From assembly GCA_002708825.1 (NCBI GenBank), contig PAPF01000007.1, forward strand, positions 267,572 through 331,571: a DNA stretch of 64,000 bases, read 5' to 3'. Within the stretch, counting starts at the first letter, position 1. Every line of letters starts with the position of its first letter. Origin of the DNA: Phyllobacteriaceae bacterium (lineage in GTDB: Bacteria; Pseudomonadota; Alphaproteobacteria; Rhizobiales; Rhizobiaceae). Shown here piece by piece: positions 9,451-19,022 of this stretch. A program made the position numbers and the translations under genes. Under the pieces are notes generated by a model that had not been told where the DNA came from, did no database searches, and was given only the letters and a program-made list of their open reading frames with translations.

Positions 9451-10572
9451 ATGGCGCTTTTGCGCGCAATCGGGCTGATGAGCGGTACCTCGATGGACGG
9501 CATCGACATTGCCTGCGTCGAGACCGACGGGGATGCCAGGGTGACGCGAGGGCCATCGGGCTTCGTGCCCTACGAGGCTGCCTTCCGGCGCCGCATCGAG
9601 GCTTCACTGGAGACGGCGAAGGCGATCGAGCAGCGCGAGGACCGGCCCGGCGGCCTGGCCGCGCTGGAATCGGAAATCACCCGCCGCCATGCCCTGGCGG
9701 TCAGTGCCTTCCTCAAGGACAACGGCTGGACGGCGGGCGACATAGCCGTCATCGGCTTTCATGGCCAGACCGTGCTCCATCGTCCGGAAAAGGCGCTGAC
9801 CGTGCAACTGGGCGACGGCGCCGCGCTGGCTCGCGAGACCGGCGTACCGGTCGTCTTCGACATGCGCGCAAACGACATGCGACATGGCGGGCAGGGGGCG
9901 CCGCTGGTGCCGGCATATCATGCTGCCCTTGCCCGCACGCTGGCGCCGGGCCGTGTCGAATTTCCGGTCATGGCGGTCAATGTCGGCGGCATTTCCAATG
10001 TCACCTGGGTTCCTGAAACGGGGACGCCCGTTGCCTTCGATTCCGGACCGGGCAACGCGCTGATCGACCAGTGGGTCCAGGCCGTGGCCGGCATTCCCTA
10101 CGATGATGGCGGCCGCATTGCGTCCGAGGGCGTGGTGATCGCCGCAGCGCTGGCCCGCTACATGGACAACCCGTACTTCGCCCGCGACGGCGCGAAGTCG
10201 CTCGACCGCAATGATTTCACGCTCGATCCGCTGGGCAAGGCGGAATTGGCCGACGGCGCGCGCACGCTTGCGGCCGTTACGGCCCATGCCATCGCCAGGG
10301 CGGCGGATCATGTGCCGGAGCGCTCGCGCACATGGGTGTTGTGCGGGGGCGGACGAAAGAACGGGCTGATCGGGCGGGAACTGGAAACGCTGGTGGAGCC
10401 CGCGCATGTCCTCATCGCCGAGGATCTGGGCTGGAACGGCGATTCGATGGAGGCCGAAGCCTGGGCCTATCTGGCCGTGCGTGCCCTCAACGGACTGCCA
10501 CTCACCTGGCCGACGACCACCGGCTGCCGCGAACCGGTGACCGGTGGTGTGCTGGCACGGCCCGGCGGATGA
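9451..10572 (+). CDS. anmK: Anhydro-N-acetylmuramic acid kinase
   Basis: AnmK phosphorylates and opens 1,6-anhydro-MurNAc recovered from cell-wall turnover to give MurNAc-6-phosphate. The 373-residue protein begins with the diagnostic [12 protein letters not shown] phosphate-binding motif and contains [23 protein letters not shown] and the C-terminal [17 protein letters not shown] segment, all characteristic of AnmK. ATG 9451 directly precedes the motif; the upstream in-frame extension is not family-like. The tyrS-anmK divergent arrangement recurs in alphaproteobacteria. Confidence 0.96.
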   Translation: MALLRAIGLMSGTSMDGIDIACVETDGDARVTRGPSGFVPYEAAFRRRIEASLETAKAIEQREDRPGGLAALESEITRRHALAVSAFLKDNGWTAGDIAVIGFHGQTVLHRPEKALTVQLGDGAALARETGVPVVFDMRANDMRHGGQGAPLVPAYHAALARTLAPGRVEFPVMAVNVGGISNVTWVPETGTPVAFDSGPGNALIDQWVQAVAGIPYDDGGRIASEGVVIAAALARYMDNPYFARDGAKSLDRNDFTLDPLGKAELADGARTLAAVTAHAIARAADHVPERSRTWVLCGGGRKNGLIGRELETLVEPAHVLIAEDLGWNGDSMEAEAWAYLAVRALNGLPLTWPTTTGCREPVTGGVLARPGG

Positions 10573-10575
10573 CGG

Positions 10576-11250
10576 TCAGCGCAGGCGCTTCGGCTTCGGC
10601 GCGGCCAGTTCGCCGCGCAGGCGCGCTTCCAGGTAGTCCGAGCAGTTTTCGATAAGTTCGTCCTCACGCCCGGTGAAGAAGTGGTTGGCGCCTTCCATCG
10701 TGTTCTGCGTGATGGTGATGCCCTTCTGCTGGTGCAACTTGTCCACAAGCCCCTGGACGTCCTTGGCCGGGGCGACCTTGTCGCTGTCGCCGTGAATGAT
10801 GAGGCCGGAGGAGGGGCAGGGAGCCAGGAAGGAGAAGTCGTAGATGTTGGGCTGCGGCGCGATGGAGATGAACCCCTCGATCTCGGGCCGGCGCATCAGC
10901 AACTGCATGCCGATCCAGGCGCCGAAGGAATAGCCGGCGACCCAGCAGGACTTGGAATCGGGATGCAGCGACTGCACCCAGTCCAGCGCGGCGGCGGCAT
11001 CGGAAAGCTCGCCGGAACCGTGGTCGAATTCACCCTGGCTGCGCCCGATCCCGCGGAAATTGAAGCGCAGCGTGGTGAAACCGCGCTTCTGGAACATGTA
11101 GAACAGGTCGTAGACGATCTTGTTGTTCATCGTCCCGCCGAACTGCGGATGCGGGTGCAGCACCATCGCGATCGGTGCGTTCTTTTCCTTCGACGGCTGG
11201 TAGCGGCCTTCGAGACGGCCCGCGGGCCCGGCGAAAATGACCTCTGGCAT
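10576..11250 (-). CDS. Alpha/beta hydrolase (dienelactone-hydrolase-like)
   Basis: A 224-residue single-domain alpha/beta hydrolase. Visible features: HPHPQFGGTMNNK near the N-terminus (oxyanion region), GYSFGAW with the nucleophile serine, an acid residue in HGDSDKVAP, and a His in GANHFF near the C-terminus, so the triad appears complete. Proteins of this compact type are common in alphaproteobacteria and have no agreed substrate. ATG 11250 has AAGGA upstream. It is convergent with anmK and divergent from the suf operon, sharing a 222-bp intergenic region with the Irr box. Confidence 0.85.
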   Translation of the reverse strand: MPEVIFAGPAGRLEGRYQPSKEKNAPIAMVLHPHPQFGGTMNNKIVYDLFYMFQKRGFTTLRFNFRGIGRSQGEFDHGSGELSDAAAALDWVQSLHPDSKSCWVAGYSFGAWIGMQLLMRRPEIEGFISIAPQPNIYDFSFLAPCPSSGLIIHGDSDKVAPAKDVQGLVDKLHQQKGITITQNTMEGANHFFTGREDELIENCSDYLEARLRGELAAPKPKRLR

Positions 11251-11344
11251 GGTCGGTCCTTCTTGTCTGGAGGGCGCTCCCGGACTGCGCGAAAGGTGAA
11301 GGCCGCGCGGCTTGACGGGGACTGGCGCACTCCCTAGAAACACG

Positions 11345-11361
11345 TTTAGAATAATTCTAAG
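11345..11361. promoter_or_regulatory. Irr box (iron control element) upstream of the suf operon
   Basis: TTTAGAATAATTCTAAG contains the perfect palindrome TTAGAAT-A-ATTCTAA and matches 16 of 17 positions of the ICE/Irr consensus TTTAGAA-N3-TTCTAAA known from Rhizobiales. It lies 111 bases before the first gene of the suf operon. Irr is a heme-responsive Fur-family regulator; control of suf by Irr here is inferred from the site. Confidence 0.8.
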
Positions 11362-11472
11362 AGGTGGTTTGACCGCCTCTGGCGGACGGCTTGATAGGAC
11401 AGTCAGGCCTTTCGTTTCAAGAAAATAACGACTTCGCGTGCATTTGGGCACGCCGGGAGAGCGAACCGAACC

Positions 11473-12624
11473 ATGGCCAGGACGCCGGCCTATCTCGATT
11501 ACAACGCCAGTGCGCCGCTGCTCGACAGCGCGCGGTCGGCGCTTGTGTCGGCGCTGGCGGCAGACGCCAACCCTTCCTCGGTGCATCGCGCCGGCAAGGC
11601 TGCGCGCCGCGTCATCGAGGACGCGCGCCGGCAGGTCGCCGCGCTGGTCGGCGCTTCCGCAGAACACGTTGTCTTCACGTCTGGCGCCACCGAGGCGGCC
11701 GCGACCCTGTTGACGCCGGACTGGCGCATGGGCCGCGCGCCGCTCACCTGCTCCCATCTTTATGTGCTCTCGACAGACCATCCCTGCATGCTGGCCGGCG
11801 GACGTTTCCCGGCCGGAAAGGTTACCCGGCTTCCCGTCGGTCCGGACGGGCTCGCGGACATGACAGCCATGCGACGGGCACTGGAAGCCCACGATGCCGA
11901 AACCGGGCTGCCGCTGGTCGCCCTCCATGCCGCCAACAACGAGACCGGCGTGCTTCAGCCGCTGGATGCCGTGCGTGCCCTGGTGGCCGAGGCGGGCGGC
12001 GTGCTTGTTGTCGATGCCGTGCAGGCGGCAGGGCGCGTTTCCATCGACATGGCAGCCGGTTACGCCGATTTCCTGATTCTCTCCGCACACAAGCTGGGCG
12101 GACCGCGCGGCGTGGGCGCCTTTGTTGCCCGCGAGGGCCTGCTGATGCCCGAACCGCTCATCCGGGGCGGCGGACAGGAGCGCGGCCATCGCGCCGGCAC
12201 GGAAAATGCCGCCGGCATCGCAGGCTTCGGCGCCGCTGCCGAAGAGGCGGGTCGGGCGCTGCCTCACATGGCGGATGTTAAAGCCTTGCGCGACCGCTTC
12301 GAGGCGCGGCTTGAGGAAATTGCACCGGGCGCGGTGATCCACGGGCGCTCCGCCCCGCGTATCGCGAACACGTCGTTCTTCTCGTTGCCGGGTATCAAGG
12401 CGGAGACGGCGCAGATCGCGCTGGACCTGGAAGGGCTTCAGGTCTCCGCGGGCTCCGCCTGTTCCTCGGGCAAGGTGGGGCCGAGCCACGTACTGGAGGC
12501 GATGGGCGCCGATGCGGCACTTGGCGCACTGCGCGTCTCGATCGGCCGGGCGACGGCCTGGGAAGAACTGGAGCGCCTGCTGGAGGCGATCGGAATTCTG
12601 CTGGCGCGCCGAAAGGCCGCGTGA
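11473..12624 (+). CDS. Cysteine desulfurase (IscS/NifS-like), first gene of the suf operon
   Basis: A PLP enzyme that takes sulfur from cysteine for Fe-S cluster or tRNA thiolation. The 383-residue protein has the PLP lysine in SAHKLGG (about K207), TSGATEA and NNETG motifs, and the active-site cysteine in SAGSACSSGK (about C330) on a long loop, placing it in the IscS/NifS group (class I) as opposed to SufS. It follows the Irr box and precedes sufB by 182 bases, in the same orientation as the whole operon. A second, SufS-type desulfurase lies at the other end of the operon. Confidence 0.93.
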   Translation: MARTPAYLDYNASAPLLDSARSALVSALAADANPSSVHRAGKAARRVIEDARRQVAALVGASAEHVVFTSGATEAAATLLTPDWRMGRAPLTCSHLYVLSTDHPCMLAGGRFPAGKVTRLPVGPDGLADMTAMRRALEAHDAETGLPLVALHAANNETGVLQPLDAVRALVAEAGGVLVVDAVQAAGRVSIDMAAGYADFLILSAHKLGGPRGVGAFVAREGLLMPEPLIRGGGQERGHRAGTENAAGIAGFGAAAEEAGRALPHMADVKALRDRFEARLEEIAPGAVIHGRSAPRIANTSFFSLPGIKAETAQIALDLEGLQVSAGSACSSGKVGPSHVLEAMGADAALGALRVSIGRATAWEELERLLEAIGILLARRKAA

Positions 12625-12806
12625 GCATGGGAGGGCTGGCCCGCAGGCCATGAAAATGCGGGGGGCAGGCAGGAAAACAGGGCGGCGCGCCGCTTTCATT
12701 TCCCGCCCGGCTCACTAGATAAGGGGTACGGTCCCGCGCGTGCGGGACATGCCATATGACGTCGACAACTGCCGGACCTTGAATCCGGCAAGGATGGAGA
12801 ACGCCA

Positions 12807-14327
12807 ATGCCTGCCGTGCAGGAGACGATCGAGCAGGTCCGCAAGATCGATGTGGACCAGTACAAGTACGGTTTCGAGACGCTGATCGAAATGGACAAGG
12901 CCCCGCCCGGCCTGTCCGAGGACATCATCCGCCTCATTTCCCACAAGAAGAACGAGCCGGACTGGATGCTGGAATGGCGTCTGGACGCGTTCCGCCGCTG
13001 GCAGACCATGGTCGAGCCCAGCTGGGCACGGGTAGACTACCCGGAGATCGACTTCCAGGCGCTGAGCTATTACGCCGCGCCGAAGGCACAGGCCGGGCCG
13101 AAGTCGCTGGACGAGGTCGATCCGGAACTCCTCGCCACCTATGAGAAGCTCGGCATCCCGCTGAAAGAGCAGGAAATCCTGGCCGGTGTGCGCAAGCCCG
13201 GCGAGAAGAGCGAACTCGACGAGGTCGGCGACAATGTCTATGCCTCGGGCCGCGTCGCCGTCGATGCCGTGTTCGACAGCGTTTCCGTGGTCACCACCTT
13301 CAAGGAGGAACTGGCCAAGGCGGGCGTGATCTTCTGCTCGATCTCCGAGGCCATTCGCGAGCATCCCGAACTCGTCCAGAAATATCTGGGCTCCGTGGTG
13401 CCGAAGACCGACAATTTCTATGCCACGTTGAATTCCGCCGTCTTTACCGACGGCTCCTTCGTCTTCGTGCCGAAGGGCGTGCGCTGCCCGATGGAACTGT
13501 CCACCTATTTCCGCATCAACGAGAAGAACACCGGCCAGTTCGAGCGCACTCTCATCATCGCGGAGGAAGGCGCTTACGTCTCCTATCTGGAGGGCTGCAC
13601 CGCGCCGCAGCGTGACGAGAACCAGCTTCACGCGGCCGTTGTCGAACTGGTCGCACTCGACGATGCCGAGATCAAGTATTCCACCGTCCAGAACTGGTAT
13701 CCCGGCGACAAGGACGGCAAGGGCGGCATCTACAACTTCGTCACCAAGCGTGGCGATTGCCGCGGCACCAATTCCAAGATTTCGTGGACACAGGTCGAGA
13801 CCGGTTCCGCGATCACCTGGAAGTATCCGTCCTGCATCCTGCGCGGCGACAATTCACGCGGCGAGTTCTACTCCATCGCCGTGTCGAACGGGCACCAGCA
13901 GATCGACAGCGGCACCAAGATGCTGCACCTGGGCAAGAACACCACCAGCCGCATCATCTCCAAGGGTATCTCTGCGGGCAATTCCAACAACACCTATCGC
14001 GGCCAGGTCTCCGTACACCGCAAGGCGGAAAACGCCCGGAATTTCACCCAGTGCGACAGCCTGCTGATCGGCAATGACTGTGGCGCCCACACCGTGCCCT
14101 ATATCGAGGCGAAGAATTCCTCCGCCAAGCTGGAGCACGAGGCCACGACGTCGAAGATTTCCGAGGACCAGCTTTTCTACGTCATGCAGCGCGGCATTCC
14201 GGAAGAGGAGGCCATCGCGCTCATCGTCAACGGCTTTGTCAAGGAAGTCATCCAGGAACTGCCGATGGAATTCGCCGTCGAGGCGCAGAAACTGATCGGC
14301 ATCTCGCTGGAAGGCAGCGTCGGGTGA
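12807..14327 (+). CDS. sufB: Fe-S cluster assembly scaffold SufB
   Basis: SufB is the core scaffold subunit of the cytoplasmic SufBCD complex. The 506-residue length, the N-terminal segment [12 protein letters not shown], the beta-helix core ([18 protein letters not shown], then [11 protein letters not shown]) and the C-terminal [11 protein letters not shown] / [15 protein letters not shown] segments are typical. ATG 12807 follows GGAG. Upstream (12625-12806) a short perfect hairpin, GTCCCGC (12731-12737) with GCGGGAC (12742-12748), could separate the desulfurase message from sufB, but it has no T-tract. Confidence 0.97.
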   Translation: MPAVQETIEQVRKIDVDQYKYGFETLIEMDKAPPGLSEDIIRLISHKKNEPDWMLEWRLDAFRRWQTMVEPSWARVDYPEIDFQALSYYAAPKAQAGPKSLDEVDPELLATYEKLGIPLKEQEILAGVRKPGEKSELDEVGDNVYASGRVAVDAVFDSVSVVTTFKEELAKAGVIFCSISEAIREHPELVQKYLGSVVPKTDNFYATLNSAVFTDGSFVFVPKGVRCPMELSTYFRINEKNTGQFERTLIIAEEGAYVSYLEGCTAPQRDENQLHAAVVELVALDDAEIKYSTVQNWYPGDKDGKGGIYNFVTKRGDCRGTNSKISWTQVETGSAITWKYPSCILRGDNSRGEFYSIAVSNGHQQIDSGTKMLHLGKNTTSRIISKGISAGNSNNTYRGQVSVHRKAENARNFTQCDSLLIGNDCGAHTVPYIEAKNSSAKLEHEATTSKISEDQLFYVMQRGIPEEEAIALIVNGFVKEVIQELPMEFAVEAQKLIGISLEGSVG

Positions 14328-14387
14328 TGTCCGCCGCACGCGTCAAGCCAGGGCTTGTCCCCGGGACCTGCGCAGCGGGGAAACGCC

Positions 14388-14573
14388 ATGGCTGAGCGGA
14401 AACCGGGAAAGGGCGCTGAAACCGCTGCCGGGGCGATCTCCATCCTGATCGCCTGCGCATTGGGCTACTGGCTTGCGCCCTTCGGCTCGCCGCTGACAAG
14501 CGCAGCCATCCTGGGTGCCATTGCCGGCATCAGCTTTGCCGCCCGCGGCCTTTTCCGGGCCCGCGGCCAGTAA
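14388..14573 (+). CDS. Small two-helix membrane protein within the suf operon
   Basis: A 61-residue protein with a basic N-terminus (MAERKPGKG) and two hydrophobic stretches (AGAISILIACALGYWLAPF and AAILGAIAGISFAARGLF). I recognise no family. It sits between sufB and sufC on the same strand with a purine-rich leader, 60 bases after sufB and 73 before sufC, so it is very likely co-transcribed. Whether it works in Fe-S assembly is unknown. Support is its position, start site and clear membrane-protein composition. Confidence 0.65.
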   Translation: MAERKPGKGAETAAGAISILIACALGYWLAPFGSPLTSAAILGAIAGISFAARGLFRARGQ

Positions 14574-14646
14574 CAAACCGGCGCGGCCCGGCCGCGCAAT
14601 CGAAACCGACGGCCGCAATGGCCGACCGAAGACGGAAAACACCGAA

Positions 14647-15402
14647 ATGCTCGAGATCAAGAACCTGCACGCCCGCATCGCCGAAGACGGCACCGAGATC
14701 ATCAAGGGCCTCGACCTGACCGTGAAGAAGGGCGAGGTCGCCGCCATCATGGGGCCGAACGGCTCCGGCAAGTCGACGCTGTCCTATGTCATCGCCGGAC
14801 GCGAGGACTACGAGGTGACCGAGGGCGACATCCTGTGGAACGGCGAAAGCGTGCTGGAAATGGACCCGGCCGAACGCGCCGCCTCCGGCGTGTTCCTGGC
14901 CTTTCAGTATCCCATGGAAATTCCCGGCGTCGCCACGATGGAGTTCCTGAAGACGGCCCTGAACGCCCAGCACAAGGCCCGCGGCGAGGAACCGCTGAAG
15001 ATCCCGGAACTGATGCGCAAGGTGAAGGAGGCCGCCTCGAGCCTCGAAATGGACCTGGGCATGCTCAAGCGCCCGCTCAATGTCGGCTTTTCCGGCGGCG
15101 AGAAGAAGCGCGCCGAAATCCTCCAGATGAAACTGCTGGAGCCGTCCCTCTGCGTGCTCGACGAAACCGATTCAGGCCTCGACATCGACGCGTTGAAGGT
15201 CGTTGCCGATGGCGTCAACGCGCTGCGTTCGCCCGATCGCGCCTTCCTCGTCATCACCCACTACCAGCGCCTGCTTGATCACATCGTGCCGGATACGGTG
15301 CACGTCCTCTACAAGGGCCGCATCATCAAGTCCGGTGGCGCGGAACTGGCGCTGCACCTTGAACAGAACGGCTATGCCGACGTGATCGGCGAAGCGGCTT
15401 GA
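14647..15402 (+). CDS. sufC: Fe-S assembly ATPase SufC
   Basis: ABC-type ATPase of the soluble SufBCD scaffold complex. The 251-residue protein has Walker A GPNGSGKST (36-44), the Q-loop FQYPMEIPG, signature SGGEKKR (from 149) and Walker B CVLDETDSGLD, followed by the switch histidine in THYQR. ATG 14647 is chosen by alignment with the usual MLEIKNL start; the longer open frame upstream overlaps the small membrane-protein gene. Confidence 0.97.
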   Translation: MLEIKNLHARIAEDGTEIIKGLDLTVKKGEVAAIMGPNGSGKSTLSYVIAGREDYEVTEGDILWNGESVLEMDPAERAASGVFLAFQYPMEIPGVATMEFLKTALNAQHKARGEEPLKIPELMRKVKEAASSLEMDLGMLKRPLNVGFSGGEKKRAEILQMKLLEPSLCVLDETDSGLDIDALKVVADGVNALRSPDRAFLVITHYQRLLDHIVPDTVHVLYKGRIIKSGGAELALHLEQNGYADVIGEAA

Positions 15403-15412
15403 GGTGTCTGTG

Positions 15413-16684
15413 ATGAACATACGGACCGTCCCCAAGCCCACGCCCGCCGAACAGGCGCTCATCGACAGCTACGAGGAGCGCTTCTCGCGGCTTGCCGGCA
15501 ATCCCGACGTGGTGCGTGCGCGTGACGAGGCATTCGCCGGCCTGCGCGATGCGGGCCTGCCGACGCGCCGCGTCGAGGCATGGCATTACACCGACCTGCG
15601 CCGGTTGCTCACCGACGTTCCCGCTTACGACCCGGAAGCCCAGGCCGACCCGGTCGCCGAACTGCTGGAACATTCCGCCATCGCCATTGCGGCCAACGGA
15701 CAGGCGCTGCAGGCCGACGACAATATCGACGGCGTGACCTGGCGCCCGCTCACCGACCTGCTGGCGGACGGCTCGCTGGCCGGTTCGCTCGCGCCGCGCG
15801 ACCGGGATGACACGATCGGCGCGCTGAACGCGGCGCTTGTGTCCGGCGGCTGGGCCCTCGACATCGAGGCCGGTGCCGATCTCGACGTTCCGGTCGAAAT
15901 CCAGAATGTCCATGGCGGCGGCCAGGTGCATGTCCGCTTTCCGGTCACGGTCGGGGCGGGCGCCAGGGCAACGGTCGTGGAACGCCAGACCGGGCGTGGC
16001 GCCGCGCTTGTCACGTCATTGACGGACATTGAAATCGGCGAGGGCGCCGCGGTCGACTGGATCGTGCTGCAGGAGCAGCCGGACACAGCCTCGCTCCTGG
16101 CCAGCTTCACCGCAAGGCTCGCCCGCGACGCAAAGCTGCGCCTCTTCATCATGAATGCCGGCGGCAGGCTGGTTCGCGAGGAAGTGGTTGTCGCGGTCAA
16201 GGGCGAGGGCGCCGATTTCCAGTTGCGCACGGTCAACCTGCTGGCCGGCGAGGGCCACACGGACCTGACGATGGTGCTCGACCACAGCGTGCCGTCCACC
16301 ACGTCGACCGAGGTCGTGCGCAATGTCGTGACCGGCAAGGCGAAGGGCGTTTTCCAGGGCCGCATCAATGTGCACCGGATCGCCCAGAAGACCGATGCGC
16401 GCATGGCCTGCAACACGCTGCTCATGTCGGACGATGCGGATTTCTCGGCCAAGCCGGAACTGGAAATCTTCGCCGACGACGTGGCCTGCGGTCATGGCGC
16501 CACGGTGGCCGAGATCGACCACGATCACTTGTTCTACCTGATGGCGCGCGGCATTCCGGAAAAGGATGCCCGGCGCCTGCTGGTCAAGGCTTTCGTCGCA
16601 GAGGTGATCGAGGAACTGGATAACGAGGCGCTTGTCGCCGCGCTCGAGGAACGGCTCGATGGCTGGTTTGCGGACAATGGCTGA
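15413..16684 (+). CDS. sufD: Fe-S assembly scaffold subunit SufD
   Basis: SufD pairs with SufB in the SufBC2D complex. The protein of about 423 residues has the N-terminal RRVEAWHYTDLRRL segment and the C-terminal beta-helix part with FQGRINVHRIAQKTDARM, LLMSDDADFSAKPELEI and CGHGATVAEID, all typical of SufD. ATG 15413 has GAGG at a good distance; a GTG at 15404 lies inside that ribosome-binding region. The gene starts 10 bases after sufC. Confidence 0.96.
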   Translation: MNIRTVPKPTPAEQALIDSYEERFSRLAGNPDVVRARDEAFAGLRDAGLPTRRVEAWHYTDLRRLLTDVPAYDPEAQADPVAELLEHSAIAIAANGQALQADDNIDGVTWRPLTDLLADGSLAGSLAPRDRDDTIGALNAALVSGGWALDIEAGADLDVPVEIQNVHGGGQVHVRFPVTVGAGARATVVERQTGRGAALVTSLTDIEIGEGAAVDWIVLQEQPDTASLLASFTARLARDAKLRLFIMNAGGRLVREEVVVAVKGEGADFQLRTVNLLAGEGHTDLTMVLDHSVPSTTSTEVVRNVVTGKAKGVFQGRINVHRIAQKTDARMACNTLLMSDDADFSAKPELEIFADDVACGHGATVAEIDHDHLFYLMARGIPEKDARRLLVKAFVAEVIEELDNEALVAALEERLDGWFADNG

Positions 16685-16806
16685 GGCCGGGACGGTGAAC
16701 GCCCGATATGCCGGGATTTGCGAAACGGCAATGACGGGCACCGGTGCGGCGCGCTATGGCGGGCCTGATAGAAGGGCCGCCAATGCAAGGACGAGCGGAG
16801 AAGGCC

Positions 16807-18048
16807 ATGGCTGAGACGCTGACACGCAATGCCTATGACGTCGAGGCTGTCCGCCGCGACTTCCCGATCCTGGCACGCCAGGTGCACGGCAAGCCGCTGG
16901 TCTATCTCGACAATGGCGCTTCGGCGCAGAAGCCGCAGGCCGTCATCGACGCGGTGACGCATGCCTATTCGCATGAATATGCCAATGTGCATCGCGGCCT
17001 GCATTTCCTCTCCAACGCCGCCACGGACGCCTATGAAGGCGCGCGCGAGAAGGTCCGCGCCTTCCTCAATGCCGGGTCGGTGGACGAGATCGTCTTCACG
17101 AAGTCGGCGACGGAATCGATCAACACGGTCGCCTATGGCCACGCCCTTGCCCATCTCGGCGAGGGCGACGAGATCGTGCTTTCGATCATGGAGCACCATT
17201 CCAACATCGTGCCCTGGCATTTCGTGCGCGAACGCAAGGGCGCCAAGCTGGTCTGGGCCCCGGTGACGGATGACGGCGCCTTCGACATGGAGGCCTTCAT
17301 CGCCTGCCTGAGCGAGCGGACGAAACTCATCGCCGTAACGCACATGTCCAACGTGCTTGGCACGGTGACACCGGTGAAGGAGATCTGCCGCATTGCGCAT
17401 GAACGCGGCATTCCGGTGCTTGTCGATGGCAGCCAGGCGGCCGTCCACATGCCGGTCGACGTGCAGGATCTTGGCTGCGACTGGTATGTCTTCACCGGCC
17501 ACAAGGTCTACGGGCCCTCGGGCATCGGCGTGCTTTACGGCAGGAAGGAACGGCTGGAAGCCATGCGCCCCTTCATGGGCGGCGGCGAGATGATCGAGGA
17601 GGTCAGCGAGGACAGGGTGACCTACAACCATCCGCCGCACCGCTTCGAGGCCGGCACGCCGCCCATCGCCCAGGCCATTGGCTTGGGCGCGGCGCTGGAC
17701 TACATGCAGGCGCTTGGCCGCGAGAACATCGCGGCCCATGAGGCCGCCTTGCGTGATTACGCCCATGAACGCCTGTCGCGCATCAATTCGCTGCGCATTT
17801 TCGGCACCGCGCCGGACAAGGGCGCCATCGTCTCCTTCGAACTGGAGGGCATTCACGCCCACGATGTCTCGATGGTGATCGACAGGGCAGGGGTTGCGGT
17901 GCGCGCCGGCACCCATTGCGCCCAGCCTTTGCTCAAGCGCTATGGCGTGACATCGACCTGCCGCGCCTCTTTTGGCCTCTACAACACCCATGCCGAGGTT
18001 GACGCCCTGGCAGAAGCGTTGGAAAAGGCCCGCAACTTCTTTGGATGA
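16807..18048 (+). CDS. sufS: Cysteine desulfurase SufS
   Basis: A class II cysteine desulfurase supplying sulfur to the Suf scaffold. The 413-residue protein has the PLP-lysine in FTGHKVYGP (about K233), EHHSNIVPW, and the catalytic cysteine in AGTHCAQPLL (about C371) on the short class II loop, followed by RASFGLYNT. ATG 16807 follows GGAGAAGG. No SufE gene is next to it, so the sulfur shuttle must come from elsewhere (SufE or SufU encoded outside the window). Confidence 0.96.
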   Translation: MAETLTRNAYDVEAVRRDFPILARQVHGKPLVYLDNGASAQKPQAVIDAVTHAYSHEYANVHRGLHFLSNAATDAYEGAREKVRAFLNAGSVDEIVFTKSATESINTVAYGHALAHLGEGDEIVLSIMEHHSNIVPWHFVRERKGAKLVWAPVTDDGAFDMEAFIACLSERTKLIAVTHMSNVLGTVTPVKEICRIAHERGIPVLVDGSQAAVHMPVDVQDLGCDWYVFTGHKVYGPSGIGVLYGRKERLEAMRPFMGGGEMIEEVSEDRVTYNHPPHRFEAGTPPIAQAIGLGAALDYMQALGRENIAAHEAALRDYAHERLSRINSLRIFGTAPDKGAIVSFELEGIHAHDVSMVIDRAGVAVRAGTHCAQPLLKRYGVTSTCRASFGLYNTHAEVDALAEALEKARNFFG

Positions 18049-18440
18049 ATGCCATGACAGATGAACAGGCCCAGAAAACAGACACCGCAGCCGATGACGG
18101 GCTGCATGCGTCCTCGGCCATCCCCGCCGAAGAACTGGCCCGTCTGACCGACGACATCGTCGGCGCGCTCAAGACCGTCTATGACCCGGAAATCCCGGCC
18201 GATATCTACGAACTCGGCCTGATCTACCGCATCGACATCGAGGACGACCGCTCCGTGTCGATCCTGATGACCCTCACGGCGCCCGGCTGCCCCGTCGCAG
18301 GCGAGATGCCGGGCTGGGTGCAGAATGCGGTCAGTTCGGTCGAAGGCGTCGGCCAGGTGGACGTGGCCATGACCTTCGATCCGCCCTGGACGCCCGACCG
18401 CATGTCCGAGGAAGCCCAGGTCGCCGTCGGCTGGTATTGA
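18045..18440 (+). CDS. sufT: SUF system protein SufT (DUF59/MIP18 family)
   Basis: A DUF59-family Fe-S maturation factor. The protein of about 131 residues has the characteristic motif DPEIPADIYELGLIY and the later LTAPGCPVAGEMPGWV. An acidic, Gln/Ala-rich N-terminal tail precedes the domain. ATG 18045 overlaps the sufS stop codon (ATGA), which suggests translational coupling; a second ATG at 18054 is the alternative. Role by family: helps deliver clusters to target proteins. Confidence 0.92.
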   Translation: MNAMTDEQAQKTDTAADDGLHASSAIPAEELARLTDDIVGALKTVYDPEIPADIYELGLIYRIDIEDDRSVSILMTLTAPGCPVAGEMPGWVQNAVSSVEGVGQVDVAMTFDPPWTPDRMSEEAQVAVGWY

Positions 18441-18554
18441 TGGCGCGCCGGGGCCGGCCTTGCGCTGTGCCCTCGCATGCCCCATCTTTGAAGGTATGAG
18501 TCACAGCCCGAAACCCGTTGCGCAGGCCTTGAACCTGCGTTGAATGGAGGAAGA

Positions 18555-18935
18555 ATGGCCCGTTTTGAAATCATGACCATGACCGATGCCGCCGCCGCGC
18601 GCGTGCGCGAGGTCGTGGAATCGAAAGATGACGTGCTTGGCGTGCGCGTCGGCATCAAGAAGGGCGGCTGCGCCGGCATGGAATACACCATTGATGCCGT
18701 CACCGAGCCGGATGAAAAGGACGACGTGATCGAGCGCGACGGCGCGAAGGTCTGGGTCGATCCCGCCGCGACGCTGTACCTGATTGGAACCCAGATGGAT
18801 TTCGAGGTCACGACGCTGCGCAGCGGGTTCGTCTTCAACAATCCGAACCAGTCGTCGGCCTGCGGTTGCGGCGAATCGGTTGAACTCAGGCCAGCCGACC
18901 TGAAGGCGCTGGCCGAGGCGCGCGGGACGGCCTGA
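18555..18935 (+). CDS. sufA: A-type Fe-S carrier protein SufA
   Basis: Carrier that accepts clusters from SufBCD and passes them on. The 126-residue protein has the three conserved cysteines: C39 in KKGGCAGMEY and C103/C105 in SACGCGES, the A-type C-x(n)-C-G-C pattern. ATG 18555 follows GGAGG; an in-frame ATG at 18540 would translate that ribosome site as MNGGR and is rejected. It is the last gene of the operon, ending just before a strong terminator. Confidence 0.95.
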   Translation: MARFEIMTMTDAAAARVREVVESKDDVLGVRVGIKKGGCAGMEYTIDAVTEPDEKDDVIERDGAKVWVDPAATLYLIGTQMDFEVTTLRSGFVFNNPNQSSACGCGESVELRPADLKALAEARGTA

Positions 18936-18967
18936 ACCGGCCTGCCGGTCCAAATCCCGTGAAATGC

Positions 18968-18994
18968 AAAAAGGACCCGCAAAGGGTCCTTTTT
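18968..18994. terminator. Bidirectional rho-independent terminator between sufA and the helicase gene
   Basis: An 11-bp stem AAAAAGGACCC (18968-18978) / GGGTCCTTTTT (18984-18994) with a 5-nt loop. The A-run on one side and T-run on the other let it act on both strands, fitting the two convergent genes. Confidence 0.93.
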
Positions 18995-19022
18995 CACGTC
19001 CAGTTCCGGAAAACCGGTGCGC

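Noticed and set aside
10576-12699. Extended minus-strand frame continuing upstream of the alpha/beta hydrolase
   Set aside because: Only the last 224 codons match a family; the rest is antisense to the cysteine desulfurase gene. The real start is ATG 11250 with its ribosome site.
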